Source: Escarpia spicata (taxonomy: Eukaryota > Annelida > Polychaeta > Sabellida > Siboglinidae). Taken from it: 64,000 bases of DNA. Below the pieces are notes generated by a model, which ran no database searches, was not told the origin of the DNA, and saw only the letters and a list, made by a program, of their open reading frames with translations. The stretch spans positions 61,936,994 to 62,000,993 of the forward strand of contig OZ023206.1 of NCBI GenBank assembly GCA_963995525.1, in the 5' to 3' direction. Shown in pieces: positions 1 through 13,300 of this stretch. The translations under genes and the position numbers were made by a program. The stretch's first letter is position 1. Each line of letters opens with the position of its first letter.

Positions 1-257
1 CCTTCCCTAACATCCCCTGGGTGGGAACATTACACCCAAAATAAAAATATGAACAGAACCAGCTGTGATAAAAAACCTTAGCAGCCGATGGGAATCTGTC
101 TGGCACATACAGAAGGATGGGTGTTTGTGAAGACCCCAAAAGAGACAACCCTTTGTCACCGCGAGTCACTGGGGGTGCTCCAGTCACGGAGAGACACCTT
201 TCATCTTCAGCACATCCTGTGCTGGTTACAGCTAAACGCTCCAACACATAGGGTAAC

Positions 258-890
258 AACAACAACCCTAAAAACACCATCCACACCTAGTGTAATGACA
301 ACCTGGAACACCATCAACACCCTTAAGGTAATGACAACCATGAACACACAATCAACACCCCTAAGGTAATGACAACCATGAACACACAATCAACACCCCT
401 AAGGTAATGACAACCATGAACACAATCAACACCCCTAAGGTAATGACAACCATGAACACACCATCAACACCCCTAAGGCAATGACAACCATGAAAACCGT
501 CAACACCCCTAAGGTAATGACAACAATGAACACACCATCAACACCCCTAAGGTAATGACAACCTGGAAAACCATCAACACCCCTAAGGTAATGACAACCA
601 TCAACACTCCTAAGGCAATGACAACCATGAACACACCATCAACACCCCTAAGTTAATGACAACCTTGAAAACATCATCAACAACCCTAAGGTGATGACAA
701 CCATCAACACACCATTAACACCCCTAAGGTAATGACAACCATGAACACCCCTAAGGCAATGACAACCATGAACACACCATCAACACCCCTAAGTTAATGA
801 CAACCATGAACACACCATCAACACCCCTATTAGTAATGACAACCATCAACACACCATCAACACCCCTAAGACAACAACCCCAAAATATAC
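258..890. repeat. Minisatellite, about 38-bp unit
   Basis: Imperfect units of AACACCCCTAAGGTAATGAC with ACCATGAACACACCATC vary in length through small deletions. It is in GINS4 intron 6. Confidence 0.88.
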
Positions 891-939
891 CACCCAGGGT
901 AAGGGCAATACAACACACATCATCTGTACACCCAAGTTA

Positions 940-1218
940 ATTACAACTGTAAACACACCATGAACATATCCAGGGTAATCATACTAACCCTAAACACACC
1001 ATGAACATATCCAGGGTAATCATACTAACCCTAAACACACCATGAACATATCCAGGGTAATAATAATCATAAACACACCATGGACACATACAGGGTATAC
1101 ATAATAACCCTAAACACACCACAAACACATCCAGGGTAATCATAACCATAAACAAAACTCACCATGAACACATCCAGGGTAATCATAATAACCCTAAACA
1201 CATCATCAATAGGGTAAT
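940..1218. repeat. Minisatellite, 41-bp unit
   Basis: About seven units containing CATATCCAGGGTAATCATA and ACCCTAAACACACCATGAA. It shares CACACCATGAACA and GGTAAT with the array just upstream and probably derives from it. Confidence 0.85.
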
Positions 1219-2109
1219 CACAAAACAAGTTGGTTGGTTTCTATGGGACACGTTTTCCACTTCTGTGCAAATCTACTTGCCTATTAAACCTGTTCCAAGC
1301 TAATACATGTGAAATTATATGTTATAACATATAGGTTTATTGGTGATTCAAGTGTATTAGTAAATATTAGGACTTTTCCTTGAGAAAAATGTATTTTCTG
1401 AAAGAAATCTATAATCAACTTCTGAAAGAAAGCTGTACATATTACATAATATCCATAATGACAATCAACATAGATTGATGGCTTCAGCAGGTGATTACCA
1501 GGTATAACTTTTTCTTAAATAAACATCTTTAATTTTAAAAGGGGTGCTTTCTTTATAAAACTACACTGTCTTGGCAGTTTCAGGAAAAAAGTAAAAACTT
1601 CTGTAAATTTTTTTTTCTCCGCACATTGTCACTTAGTGGCTCTTCAAAGAAACAAAACTAATGACCCTTTAAATCTGATACAAAAAACATGTAAAAACAG
1701 TCAAAAAAACAGTACGCAAGGAGGGTGCGTGTACGGATCACAATAATGATCGGCAGTGAACAAGGATTCTGTCCATTTTAATAAGAAAAACCCCAAGAGA
1801 AGAGTCTCAAGGACTGGTACGGAGATTGGTACCAGAAGCGATCCATCTTGTCTCCTCCTGCTCTCAAACAACACAAGTCAGACTAGGAACATTTTCATTT
1901 CAAGCGGCACTTCAAAGCGTTTTGCAAAGAAAATTCACACGGTTATTGCTGACATGCCAGGATAAATTATTTCAATTTTTAGACGAGACTAGAAGTATTA
2001 AAGTACTCATAAATGGCTTAACATAGCATACATCTGAATTTTAAATGATGAAAAAAATTTCAAGGACATTAACACTGAAGTGAAGACACTTGTTTTGAGG
2101 ATTTTTGTT
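1219..2109. other. AT-rich intron sequence, nothing recognised
   Basis: Bases of GINS4 intron 6 between arrays. Only short A/T runs were seen; no exon, repeat border or transposon end was recognised. Small open frames near 1756-2026 have no family resemblance. Confidence 0.5.
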
Positions 2110-3215
2110 GTAGACACTAACATTGACAACACTAGCATTGAGGAGAATGTCATAAGGACACTAATACCCTGCTGAGGACACTAACATAGAGGACAGTTGC
2201 ACTACTAGAGACACTAGCATTGACACCAGCATTGAATACACTAGCATTGAGGACACTAGCATTGAATACATTAGCATTGAAGACATTAGCATTGAATACA
2301 CCAGCATAAAGACACTAATACTCTGCTGAGGACACTACCACAGAGGACAGTTGTCTAGGGATACTATCATTGAGGATGCCAGCATTGAATACACTTGCAT
2401 TGAGGACACTAGCATTGAATACACTAGCATTGAGGACACTAACACTGAATACACTAGCTTTGAGGACACTAGCATTAAGGACGCTAGCATTGAATACACT
2501 AGCATTAAATACACAAGCATTTGGGACACTAACATTGAAGACACTAGCATTGAAGACACTAGCTATAAAGACATTAACATTGAGGACACTAACATTGAAG
2601 ACACCAGCATTGTACACTAGCATTGAATACACTAGCAATGAGGACACTAACATTGAGGACACTAGAATTGAGGACACTAGAATTGAGGACAATAACATTG
2701 AGTACACTAGCACTGAAGACACCAGCACTAGCATTGAGGACATTAGCATTGAAGACACTAGCATTGAATACACTAGCATTGAATACACTAACATTGAATA
2801 CACTAGCATTGAATACATTAACATTGAATACACTGGAATTGAATTCACTAGCATTGAATACACTAGCATTGAGGACACTAACATGGAATACACTAGCATT
2901 GAAGACACTAGCACTATAGACACTAGCATTGAGGACACTAACATTGAAGACACTAACATTGGATACACTAGCATTGAATACACTAGCACTGAGGACACTA
3001 GCACTGAGGACACTAGCACTGAAGACACTAGCACTGAAGACACTAGCACTGAAGACACTAGCACTGAAGACACCAACACTAAAGATAAAGATACTAGCAT
3101 TGAGGACACAAACATTGAATACACTAGCATTGAGGACATTAGCATTGAAGATACTAACACTGACAACACCAACATTGATGACAGCAGCACTGAAGACACT
3201 ACCATTGACACTTTT
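2110..3215. repeat. Minisatellite, 15-bp unit (about 70 copies)
   Basis: Units alternate between GAGGACACTAGCATT and GAATACACTAGCATT. A 15-bp unit without stops yields a 304-codon plus frame of TSIED/TSIEY pentapeptides and a 316-codon minus frame, both by-products. Confidence 0.93.
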
Positions 3216-4261
3216 GTCGCGTATCCATGTAACCGTTTGGGGGCCTGTAGTTTGAAAAGTGACACTACATCGAGTGGTGCTTGATTAAGTACATGAGAGC
3301 TGTGGACACAGTCAGTGACTCAGAGCCAGAGGAGTGTCATCAGTTCAAGGACAGTCTTCAATGAGTCTAATACTAGTCCCTGACATGCCTCACATCGCTG
3401 TGGTCTGCCGTGTCAATAGAAATGTCTTTCTGAGGGCCATTTCTGCGAGACGCTATAGAATGCGGTAGTTACATGTGAACAACTGCACACTACAGGGAAA
3501 CCTGCCTCAGCAGACATCTGTCCATAACACAAACCTGTCAGGGACACTTTTGAAAGTCCAGTTGACATTGTCCACTACCTGCCATAGCAGTAATCTGGCT
3601 ATATTGGACATATTCCTGATGATGTCCCGTTGTGGACCGATTTATTGTACACTGTAGCACTGCAACATGCACATGCAACAGCAATCACTCGAGGCGTTGA
3701 AGTGACAAGCCTCTAATATGGTGCAGGCCTCTAATAATTACGGTACCTGCAAGTTGGTTTCTGTACTGATTTGCACCCCAACACTTGCAAGATTTAGTGG
3801 CACCTACAAAACTGCTACATTTTTACAAATACAGATGTGATTGCTGTGTTGGAATGACCGTTCACCTATGGACACACCAGTGCCTTACAAACACAAGATA
3901 TTTTGTAAATTAGGTTCCGTGTACAATCAATCCGTTCTTGCTGACCAACAAGATGTGTCAATATAAGACAAAGTGTATATTATTATTATCTCTCTACTAC
4001 AAACTTGTTCTGTGCCTTGATCTGTGTACACGTCCAGCTCTCTAGCCTTAGCACAAACCTACACAAGTAATGGCACTGCTAATCAAAGGATTAGGGCATC
4101 TTATCTGAATAACTGCATTCACAAGACATCCCTGATCCCAAGGCACAACACCATTGTTGCAAAAAAAATCTACCAAAATCACATGTTGTTTGCTTTTTGG
4201 GGGGTGGTGGTGTAGGGTTCAACTTGAACCGTTGTCTCAAGGTGTACTCTTGCCTCAATAT
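3216..4261. other. Unique intron sequence, nothing recognised
   Basis: GINS4 intron 6. No exon-like or transposon-like signal was found on either strand. Confidence 0.5.
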
Positions 4262-4690
4262 CCCATGTGCATTTGTGTGTGTGCGTGTGTCTGTGTGCGT
4301 GCGTGCGTGCATGCATATGTGTGGTGTGTGTGGTGTGTGTGGTGTGTGTGGTGTGTGTGGTGTGTGTGGTGTGTGTGGTGTGTGTGGTGTGTGTGGTGTG
4401 TGTGGTGTGTGTGGTGTGTGTGGTGTGTGTGGTGTGTGTGGTGTGTGTGGTGTGTGTGTGGTGTGTGTGTGTTGTGTGTGTGTGTGCATGCGTGCATGCG
4501 TGTGCGTGGTGTGCGTGGTGTGCGTGGTGTGCGTGGTGTGCGTGGTGTGCGTGGTGTGCGTGCGTGTGTGTGCGTGTGTGTGGTGTGTGTCTATGTGTGT
4601 GCGTGTGTGTGTGTTTGTGTGGTGCGTGCGTGTGTGCGTGTGTGCGTATGTGCGTGTGTGCGTGTGTGCGTGTGTGCGTGTTTACGGAGG
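4262..4690. repeat. GT-rich array, 9-bp unit GGTGTGTGT and derivatives
   Basis: A regular 9-bp core (about 4320-4460) is flanked by looser GTGTGC and GTGCGT variants. In GINS4 pre-mRNA (minus strand) this is a CA-rich tract. Confidence 0.93.
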
Positions 4691-5734
4691 GGGCAGTTAC
4701 TGTACAACTTGCAGTTATACTCTGATTTCAAATGTACTTTGGCCTCAATGGCTGACATGTTGGTGAGATGTTTGATAGATCAGATAAATATTGGTGTAAC
4801 ATATACCTGTGGCATACAGACAAGTGTAGGCAGTGAACAGTACATCAAGGTTGGTCAAGTTTTGACAGGTCTTCACTTCACTTCACTTCACTTCGAACAA
4901 GTACAACATGAAGACACTAAGGATGCCCTTGGCCTGTTGCTCCACCATTATGAGGGTCCGTGTAAGCTTGACAGTATGTTAATAAATAATAAACAGCAAA
5001 TTTTTAACATTGTCAAATAAACAAGCATGCATAATTGTTAATATTTTACTGGTAATTTCTTTTTAAATAATAAATTTGTATTTATTTATTATTTTTATTA
5101 TCATCCTTTCTAGAATAGATAAATCGATTAATTTTTAGAATTTTTTAGAGTGAAATTATATTTTACTTATTACTTGATTATTACGATAAGTTTACTTATT
5201 ATTACTAATATCTGTTTGATTAATATAATGTATATATTGTTGAGAATTGTACATTTTATCTAAAGCTATATCACTGTAGATGTGGGCGTGTATGTGCCAC
5301 AGTTCCCGTCAAGGTCAAGCAGGACGACTGGCAAGAGACTCACAGACCGACCTGGTCAGAGGTGACCGGTCATCCCACTGACCATCACTTGGAGCTCTAG
5401 ATATTGGAAAGTCTGACTGACCCCCCACTAATGTGAGGCTAGATTCAATCAATCCCTGATGAACAGTAATATTTCATAAACAAGAAACACACTGGTCAGC
5501 AAGACTACTTACTGACTAGTCAATAGTGACCCTTCAAGTTCAACTCACTGACCAGTTGTGGCCTTATTCAGTGGACACTGCTCACATACCAAAACTATGG
5601 ACACAATAGCTGACCAGAAACTGGTGCGAAACGCTGGCACCAATGACACCACTGATATTTAACTCTCCACAATCGCATGGGTCTCTGAGAACAAGGAAAT
5701 TAAATTAAATTACTGTCCATTACAATACATAGAC
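4691..5734. other. Intron sequence; weak CTGACCA/TGGTCAG recurrence
   Basis: AT-rich to about 5260. From 5300 to 5600 the words TGGTCAG, CTGACCA and ACTGACC recur irregularly, suggesting an old decayed repeat. No exon found. Confidence 0.4.
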
Positions 5735-6060
5735 ACCTCTCTAATGTGGACACCTCTCTGATGTGGACACATGTCTAACCTAGACATATGCATAACCTTG
5801 ACACGTGTCTAACATGAACACCTCTTTTATGTGGACATCTCTCTAACATGGACACCACTCTTACGTAGACACCATTATTATAAGGACACCTCTCTTATGA
5901 GGACACTACCATTATGAGGATGCCTGTCTTCTGCAGACACCAGTATTATATGGACATCCAGCTTATGTTGGCACCTGTCTTATAAGCACATCTGTCTTTG
6001 TGGAAGCCTGTCTTATATAGGCCGACCTGTATTATATGGACACCCATATTCTTTGGACAG
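5735..6060. repeat. Diverged repeat, about 20-bp unit
   Basis: Variants of CTCTTATGTGGACACC recur about 15 times with drift in spacing and sequence. Confidence 0.65.
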
Positions 6061-7228
6061 TTCTTTTATGTGCTTCCAAACAAACCAACATTATGAAGAA
6101 TCCGATATAACATTTTAAAGTCGCCAAACACAACACCATCTGTGATTCATAGTGGCTTTACCAAGTCCTCTGCCAGTCTTGCCCAGCAAACAGGCTCAAT
6201 GAGCCATAAACTACACACAGCAGGTAATTTGTATTCAGGGCACACTCTAGGCTCGTCACTAAATCAGCACAGTGCATAGCTATGATGTGACACATTTGAG
6301 ATATGACCCACCAACTACGGAGGCCACGTGAATATAGGCCCAGCGATGAAAAGGCATCATATGTCATAATATTCACACTAGAAACCAAATCTTAAGATAT
6401 TCAAAGACTGTCATTGAAAATGTCACCTCCAGACGGTAAGTAGACAAGGAAGTCACTGGTTTATCACTTCCAATAATTCTACATCCATCTATGACATGGC
6501 CGTATTGGTGGTTAGATTTACATCATGAGTCTGATAATATATATATTTGGGTTTATGGTCTGTCAAGTTCCGTGCATTGTGCTCATCCTTTACAAGATGA
6601 TATCGCTGACAGTTATTATCACCCACTTAGTGAGATTAAACAATAGCTGACTTACATTATAGCATTATCCTAACACACGAAAATGTCATAAAAACCCATC
6701 ACAAGATGGGATAATTTCCACATTAACATATATTCCAACCCATGATCTTCCCAATGAACGCACACAAGTGAGACTGTCAGCCCGCACTGATCTTGTTTGG
6801 GACATGCCCCATCCAGCGGCGCCACCTGGTGTGCAGTGATTCAGCTAAAAGACGTATGAGTAATATTTCAAAGACTTAAATTGTTGCTCACTATTGTTTC
6901 TTAAGACTTTTTTTGTATATTCAAGTTAATTAAGTGAGTTTACTAACAGTAATAATAATACACTATCTTTATTCAGAATAGCCCAACTAAATATAGTGCA
7001 AATTATTAAAATATACATATATATATATATACACACATTGGATATCTTTACACTGGGGTCCTTATATGCACACAGTCACTCGTCATATACTTTGGTTACA
7101 CATAAAATTTAAATAAAATAAAAATTTGAACATCAGGCGCTGTGTGATGACGCGGTTGGCCTCGCCATGAGACTTCGCCCAGGGGTGACTAAGAGACGGA
7201 GAGAATGTCTACGTGTGTTTGGACTCAC
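6061..7228. other. Intron sequence left of GINS4 exon 6
   Basis: No exon for the missing GINS4 C-terminus was found on the minus strand. A short (TA)n tract lies at about 7012-7032. Confidence 0.45.
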
Positions 7229-7319
7229 CCCGTCTCGACAGTCTCTCCCTCCACAACCAGTCCGTCTACGTCCTCGTTGACGTGCATGAACACGTAACTG
7301 TCAAGGTTCGGCCTCACAC
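7229..7319 (-). CDS. GINS4: GINS4 exon 6 (residues 161-190, B domain start)
   Basis: On the minus strand, between TTTGCAG and GTGAGT, this exon reads VRPNLDSYVFMHVNEDVDGL and then VVEGETVET. It matches the P-K-P-(D/N)-LDSYVFLRV block that follows exon 5 in other SLD5 proteins, and the split codon joins correctly to exon 5. It ends two bases into a Gly codon. No long open frame marks this exon, so it is easily missed by gene finders. Confidence 0.88.
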
Positions 7320-10300
7320 CTGCAAACAGAGGGCGCTACAGTGTAACAAAACGAGTATTCGTGATGCATTGTTTTTAATTGAAAAGTTATGCATGACGCA
7401 GTTTTACAGGGAAGAGTTTATATTGCAGCAGTTTGATTTTATTAAACCGCGTGGGTTAACATAAACCAAGGTGGTTGACACAAACCTGGGGGTTGACACA
7501 AAGCTTGGAGGGTTGACACAAACCCTGGGGTTGACATAAACCCCTGGGGTTGACACAAACTCCAGGGGTAGACACAAACCCTGGGGATTGACACATACCC
7601 CAGGGGGTTGACTAACTTCAGATGTTCATAAAACCCAACAAAGCTTAACTAGGGATTCACACAAACCACACGGCAACAAGTTAAATGGTTTAATTAATAA
7701 ACTATCACACGTATGATTTCTATCACTGTCATGCATGATATATTTTAGTTTTAGACATAGCCTTTTTATTTACCACAAAATTTATTAAAATATTCTTTCA
7801 AATTGTTTTGTTACTGTGACATTTTATGACTTCAAAGCAGCGTCTTGCCGTGCGTAAGTAACACATTCACAGTGTGCTGTTCTGTAAATCTATGGTAATA
7901 GATTCAGAAAAACTACACCAACAACACAACAGTGTACTTGAGACCAACGCGCAGTGCGTAAACACTTATCAGTCTCGCACAAGTAGCTTTCACTACTGTC
8001 TACCGGTTGTTCTTCTGCGTCCATAAATCTGACGGCAAATGACGGCAGAATCAGTGACACTGCATACAACGTTGTCAATGGCCCCACACTTGATGCAAAT
8101 GATTTCCTTCTGAGTACAATGCAAGACTAAGAAACAACGTTAAGTGTTGGGCTCCAGAGAGAGGGTTTATTGGGGGTCCAGGTGTTTTTATGCGGTGATG
8201 GGAGTGCTTTTTCTCGTCACGTTGACAAGATGTCAGTTTGTCCACCTGGGAACGTATGTCACACGAGATACAAGTTATGTCATTCAGTGAGGCCGGAGAC
8301 ATCACATGGGGTGTCCCATCTCCGCCTTAAGGCCCAAGTACACATTTCGGCAGTAGTGGTAAACTTTTACGGAAAGCGGTATTCCACGCTGTATTTTGCT
8401 AGTATACATTGCACAGCAATCCTTGAAGCTATATATATATGAAAATTGTTCCTAATCACATGAAGTTCGAGGATGCTATAACAAATGCTGGGCCAGAGAA
8501 ACATCAGTAATTCAGTCGGCCGTCTTTCACCTTGCTTCTACGCACTGGTCAAACATTTCAGTGCTGAGCTTTTCATTAAACATGATAGTCACAAACGAAC
8601 CAATTAAAACAAATGAAGTTATGAACTGAATTACTTAACATCTCTGAAAATGAAATCAGGCCAATAAAAATGGATGTGCAATTAAAGATTTTCATTGACA
8701 TCACTATCTTGGAAAATCTCTTTCGTTTTGAAACTTGGCGGTAAACCATCAAACAGTTTTACTACTCAGTAGATTACCACCATAGGCTTGTGTGTTATTC
8801 TAATTTGTGCAATTTTTATTTCTATGCAATTTACTATAAAGTTGTCAATTCTGAACAATACCCTTAATTCCTCCTAGAATACAGCAGGATTTAAAAATAA
8901 TACATGTTGCCATCGTGTTTAAAACTTGACACTATATTTAGCTGTTCATTTTTTTACAAAAACAGTCACTTTTGTATATACAATCCAGTCCATACAAGGT
9001 GTTTATTGTGACTATGTTATCTCAAGGTATGTTCCAAGGGGTATTGTTGACAACAGGTGCAGGCCTTCAACTATTAATATGTTTATCGCGATATGAATCA
9101 CTCACAATGAACTACTGTTTACATTATTTACATATATTTAAATAACAATTCTACAACTGCAGGCAGTCTAAAATGTGCCATGGCTTACTTTTTCTATTGT
9201 TAACTAATAAGGTCAAGGTTACAGGTTTATTATTGAAGGTCCGGAAACTGGCCAATGAGTCGAGGCCCAAGTTCGCTGAATCATCAAAAGCTTGTGTCTG
9301 AGGGGCACAGCCGACAGAAAAGTAACAGCAACAGCAACAACTTCCATTGACTGTGTAGGTCTTGGTTAACAATAGGCCACCAAACTAAACATAATATACC
9401 CCATATGGACCCCCACAGTTCTTTGGTGTTGGGTTCATTAGAAACCTCCAGTTGACGTGGGGACTGGAGCCATTAGAAATCCCAACTTGTTGTATTTGGG
9501 GCTGGCACCATTAGAAACCCCTCTGTAATCTTGAGGCCTGGGGCCATCAAACCCTTGCTTGTCTTGGGCGCTTGGGCCATAAAATCCCCAATTATCTGTG
9601 TTGAGGCTATCAAACCCCACACTAACTACCTGTGGCTTTATATTCTTTCATATTTCCACAGTTAACTAGAGTTGTTAAAGGTAAATACTAAATTCTCAGA
9701 TATATTGTACACAACCAGCTGACACCCCCCCGTGGAGAAACATACCAAGAGTAGCTATTATCACCATTATAGTACTTGGAACTTAAATTGATTCCCATGA
9801 CTAGTTAATTTCACCGGTCACCAGTTATGACACTACATGCAGCAGTTATAATTTTAATGTAACACTAACAGGTCCTTAGCCAGAAATAATGTTTGCCAGT
9901 CTTGAATTAATTAAAAGTGTGCCTTTTATCACTACATGGAAGTCATTTATGTCAATCACAGCCATTATTGGCCAGTTTAGTTTTTTCAGTGACAAAACTG
10001 TCATTTGAACCATTTATTTAATTAATACTGACCCATTTGATTTGTCTCACTACCAGTTGTGCCCATGATAGGCATTAATGTGGGCCCATAGAATTGGAAC
10101 TATTAGTTAGTCTATTGGTCAGCTTGCCTCCTCTAAATTTCACCTGTCTTATCAGTTGTATTTACTCCTGTTGGGCAGTCATCTGCCAGTCTCTGGCTAA
10201 GCCCCTGAACACTAATGATGCCACCTGGGGAATGACTGATAACTCATTGAAAAAGTAAAAAACTCAAAATAACTACCTTTTTTAATACATCGCCAACTGG

Positions 10301-13300
10301 TAGATTGGAAGCCAATGGTCCAATGAATTGAATGAATGTAGTGAACCCTGGCGCGAGACAGGAGATACACTCACAATTCTCCAAAATTTACATATTACTA
10401 TATCTAGACAGGACCGTATCCAGTGTTCATCTTTACACTTAACCCCCCCCCCCCGGCAGACGTATTAATTGCAATACCAATCTCTGAGAAGCATTCAGTA
10501 CATATTGCTATAGTTCAACCTAGTCACAATGTCAGTGATCTAGCTGAGTGAACTGGTGGCAGGAAGTGTTGGGTGGGGGTTAGGGATATGTGTACACTGG
10601 GGGAGGGGTAGAGAATGGACAAAGGGGATTTGAATCCTGCTACTGTCTGATTCTTCATTTTGTTTGCCAGTGTGAGAGGTGCTGTGAAAGTGTTGACTGT
10701 CTAAACCGAAAGGGTCATGTGTGTCTAAATTTGACATTATCATCACAACAGGATGAGAAGGGAGACAATCTTAGTTTGTCAAACAACTTCTAAAGAACAC
10801 ATTTGATGGATGACTTGGCCTCTCCACCCTTCACTCTTGAAAGCATTAACTATCCTGAGATTTTCTCACCGCCAACACACACGCTGTGTTAAACACACCT
10901 GCCTCTATAAATGTGTTCCAAGCTTCTGGGTTAATTAATGTTGTTGTCAACAAGTGAATAGAAACGGGGAACAGTGTAACCCGAAAAAGACCCAACATCA
11001 AAGCACCCCGGGGAAATTCATCACGGAACAATAGAAAGCAACTTAAAAACCTGGGCAGCCAATAAGTAAGAACTAACCAAAAGGGTTTGTTGCTGATATG
11101 AAGTTAATTTTATTTAGGCCTATCAGAATAATATCTGTGTTTCCGATTACCTGTTCGAATTTGATGTGAATTTGTATGTGGAATGAATTTCAGGTGTTTA
11201 GCTTCACTAAGTTTATAGACATCCACAATTCATTAAATGAAACTGTAGACATAAATCGCATGTAAATAAACTGACTGAAGCAAAAAAGTGAGAAAAAAAA
11301 ATGTCATTGTAAAAAAATAAGTAGGCCAAAATTGGGTGCTTGTTGTTTGCAAATGGGAGATAAGGAGGGTGTGTAAGAATACCTCTAAGTGGGAGATCCA
11401 TACTGTGTGATCTGGAAGGGGGTCCATTGTTTATTTGCGACCCTGTATATATCCAAAACACAAGGAAAACATTTTTGTTGCTGCCCGACCCAGTCTCTTA
11501 GTCTACCAGTCAAAATACAATGGAATTATGTTTTCCCCAAATATTGGCTTGAACTCACCTGCAAACAATGACTATTGTGTTGCCACCTGAAGACTGTCAA
11601 AATTACTTAGGAAAATTTGAAACTGAAGAATGATGTTGACATATTACAATCATTAATATCAGTGTTTTGAATCAATCAGTGTTTTGAATCAATCCACAAC
11701 TGTAGTGACAACAATTTTATTGGCCGTTGTGTATTTCACAATCCTGGCTAATAGCCAAGCGACAATAAAAGTATTTGTCAAACAAAAAGTGTAACATAAA
11801 ATGCTCTACCCTCCTGAATTTGTTCAAATTAAGTTAAATGTAAACTATAACATAATATAAAACTGACAGAAATTAATACTAAAGCTTACATGTTATTTTA
11901 AACTTTAAAATAAATTTTGGGTACATCAGTTTATGTTTTTTTCAGAATTGCGTCTTCATGAGAGTCACAGAGAGGTACAGTGTATTGTACCAAGACATTA
12001 TTATAAGTGCTTTTTATGCAGGCCCTACTGGAAATATACGAGCAAAATTAGTTGAGCATAATATAGAAATAAAGGTAATGGGAGACATCGCTGACGTCAA
12101 TGAAGTAAATAAAGTATCCAGACCACTTGCTTTCTACACTGGCGCCTCTATTGTTACACCAGCACTCTTTGAAACTCAATAAAGCTCACTTTTTAGAAAG
12201 GTCCTGTGAATACTATACACGTGGCATTGTACACGGGGAGCAAAGGTCAAGTTTGGCCGTCCTGTGACATAGAAATTGACCAAACCGACTGACACCATCC
12301 GGATGTCGTCGTGTTGAGGTGACGCGTCGGAGTGGTGCCTTGGTGGTGCCTTGGTAACTTAGTGCCGTGTCGAACACAACCCCTTTGTTCTCCCGGCCAT
12401 GGTGGTTATCATAACTTCATTGATGCCGTTGCGCGGTCACAAACACCGATTTAACACAGACCATCTTGCTCAGAAACACAATCACTGAACACATGTACGA
12501 TGCAATCACGGCGACAGGACACCGCATAAACCACTTCTTTCGTGCTGGCCTCTATCAAAACCAGAGTTATCGTCACAGATTTACGATATTACATATGAAA
12601 GAACATGTTTTTGCTGTGCAAAAACCACTCAAACATGATGTCTGTTGAGATATAACAATACATCTCGGCCACATGTGAACAATGTCCGTGCTTCCTGATA
12701 GCTTCATCATAAATGAGATCGACATAAACCATGACAAACTTTTTTTTAAACAGCTCTTAACAAGGAACACTGAAATAATTATCCTTTTTTTTTTTTTTTT
12801 TTTTTTTTTTCTGCAACCCCTCCTTGTTACGACCACTGTCCCACTATTCATCCACCCATATTATAGAATAGTCAAACTTTCAGTCTAATTTCAATAACAT
12901 TAACAGTTTTGTTCATTGTCTGTATAACCAAAGAACAGTTCCTTTTTATCAAGGTAGAACATGTGTTTGACAGAGCAGTGTAGTTTTCTTAATATCACCC
13001 AAATGACAGTCAATTATTTAAATGTTTACCAAAGATAAATCCAACATTCTATGTACAAACTATGTGCATATATACACATAAAATAAGTTTTGAAAGAGTA
13101 GCAGAGAAACCTCAGAATCCTGATTTGTTGCTTGTTGGAATCACAATTCTGAATTATCTGTAAAACAATCGTCATTTTGGTCATTCTCACAAAAGTGTAT
13201 GGTAAAGGTAAAGTGACATGTCAAAAGTAAATGTCACGTTTGTAGTTTTTAGCTAGTGTTATTAACAAACCAAGTGTACTAATATATACGTAAAGCAGCA

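Noticed and set aside
2315..3284. Open frames of 304 (plus) and 316 (minus) codons
   Set aside because: Both are translations of a stop-free 15-bp tandem repeat; no start context, domain or splice signals.
11958..12182. 74-codon frame after a polypyrimidine-AG
   Set aside because: No family resemblance, no conserved partner exon; probably chance.
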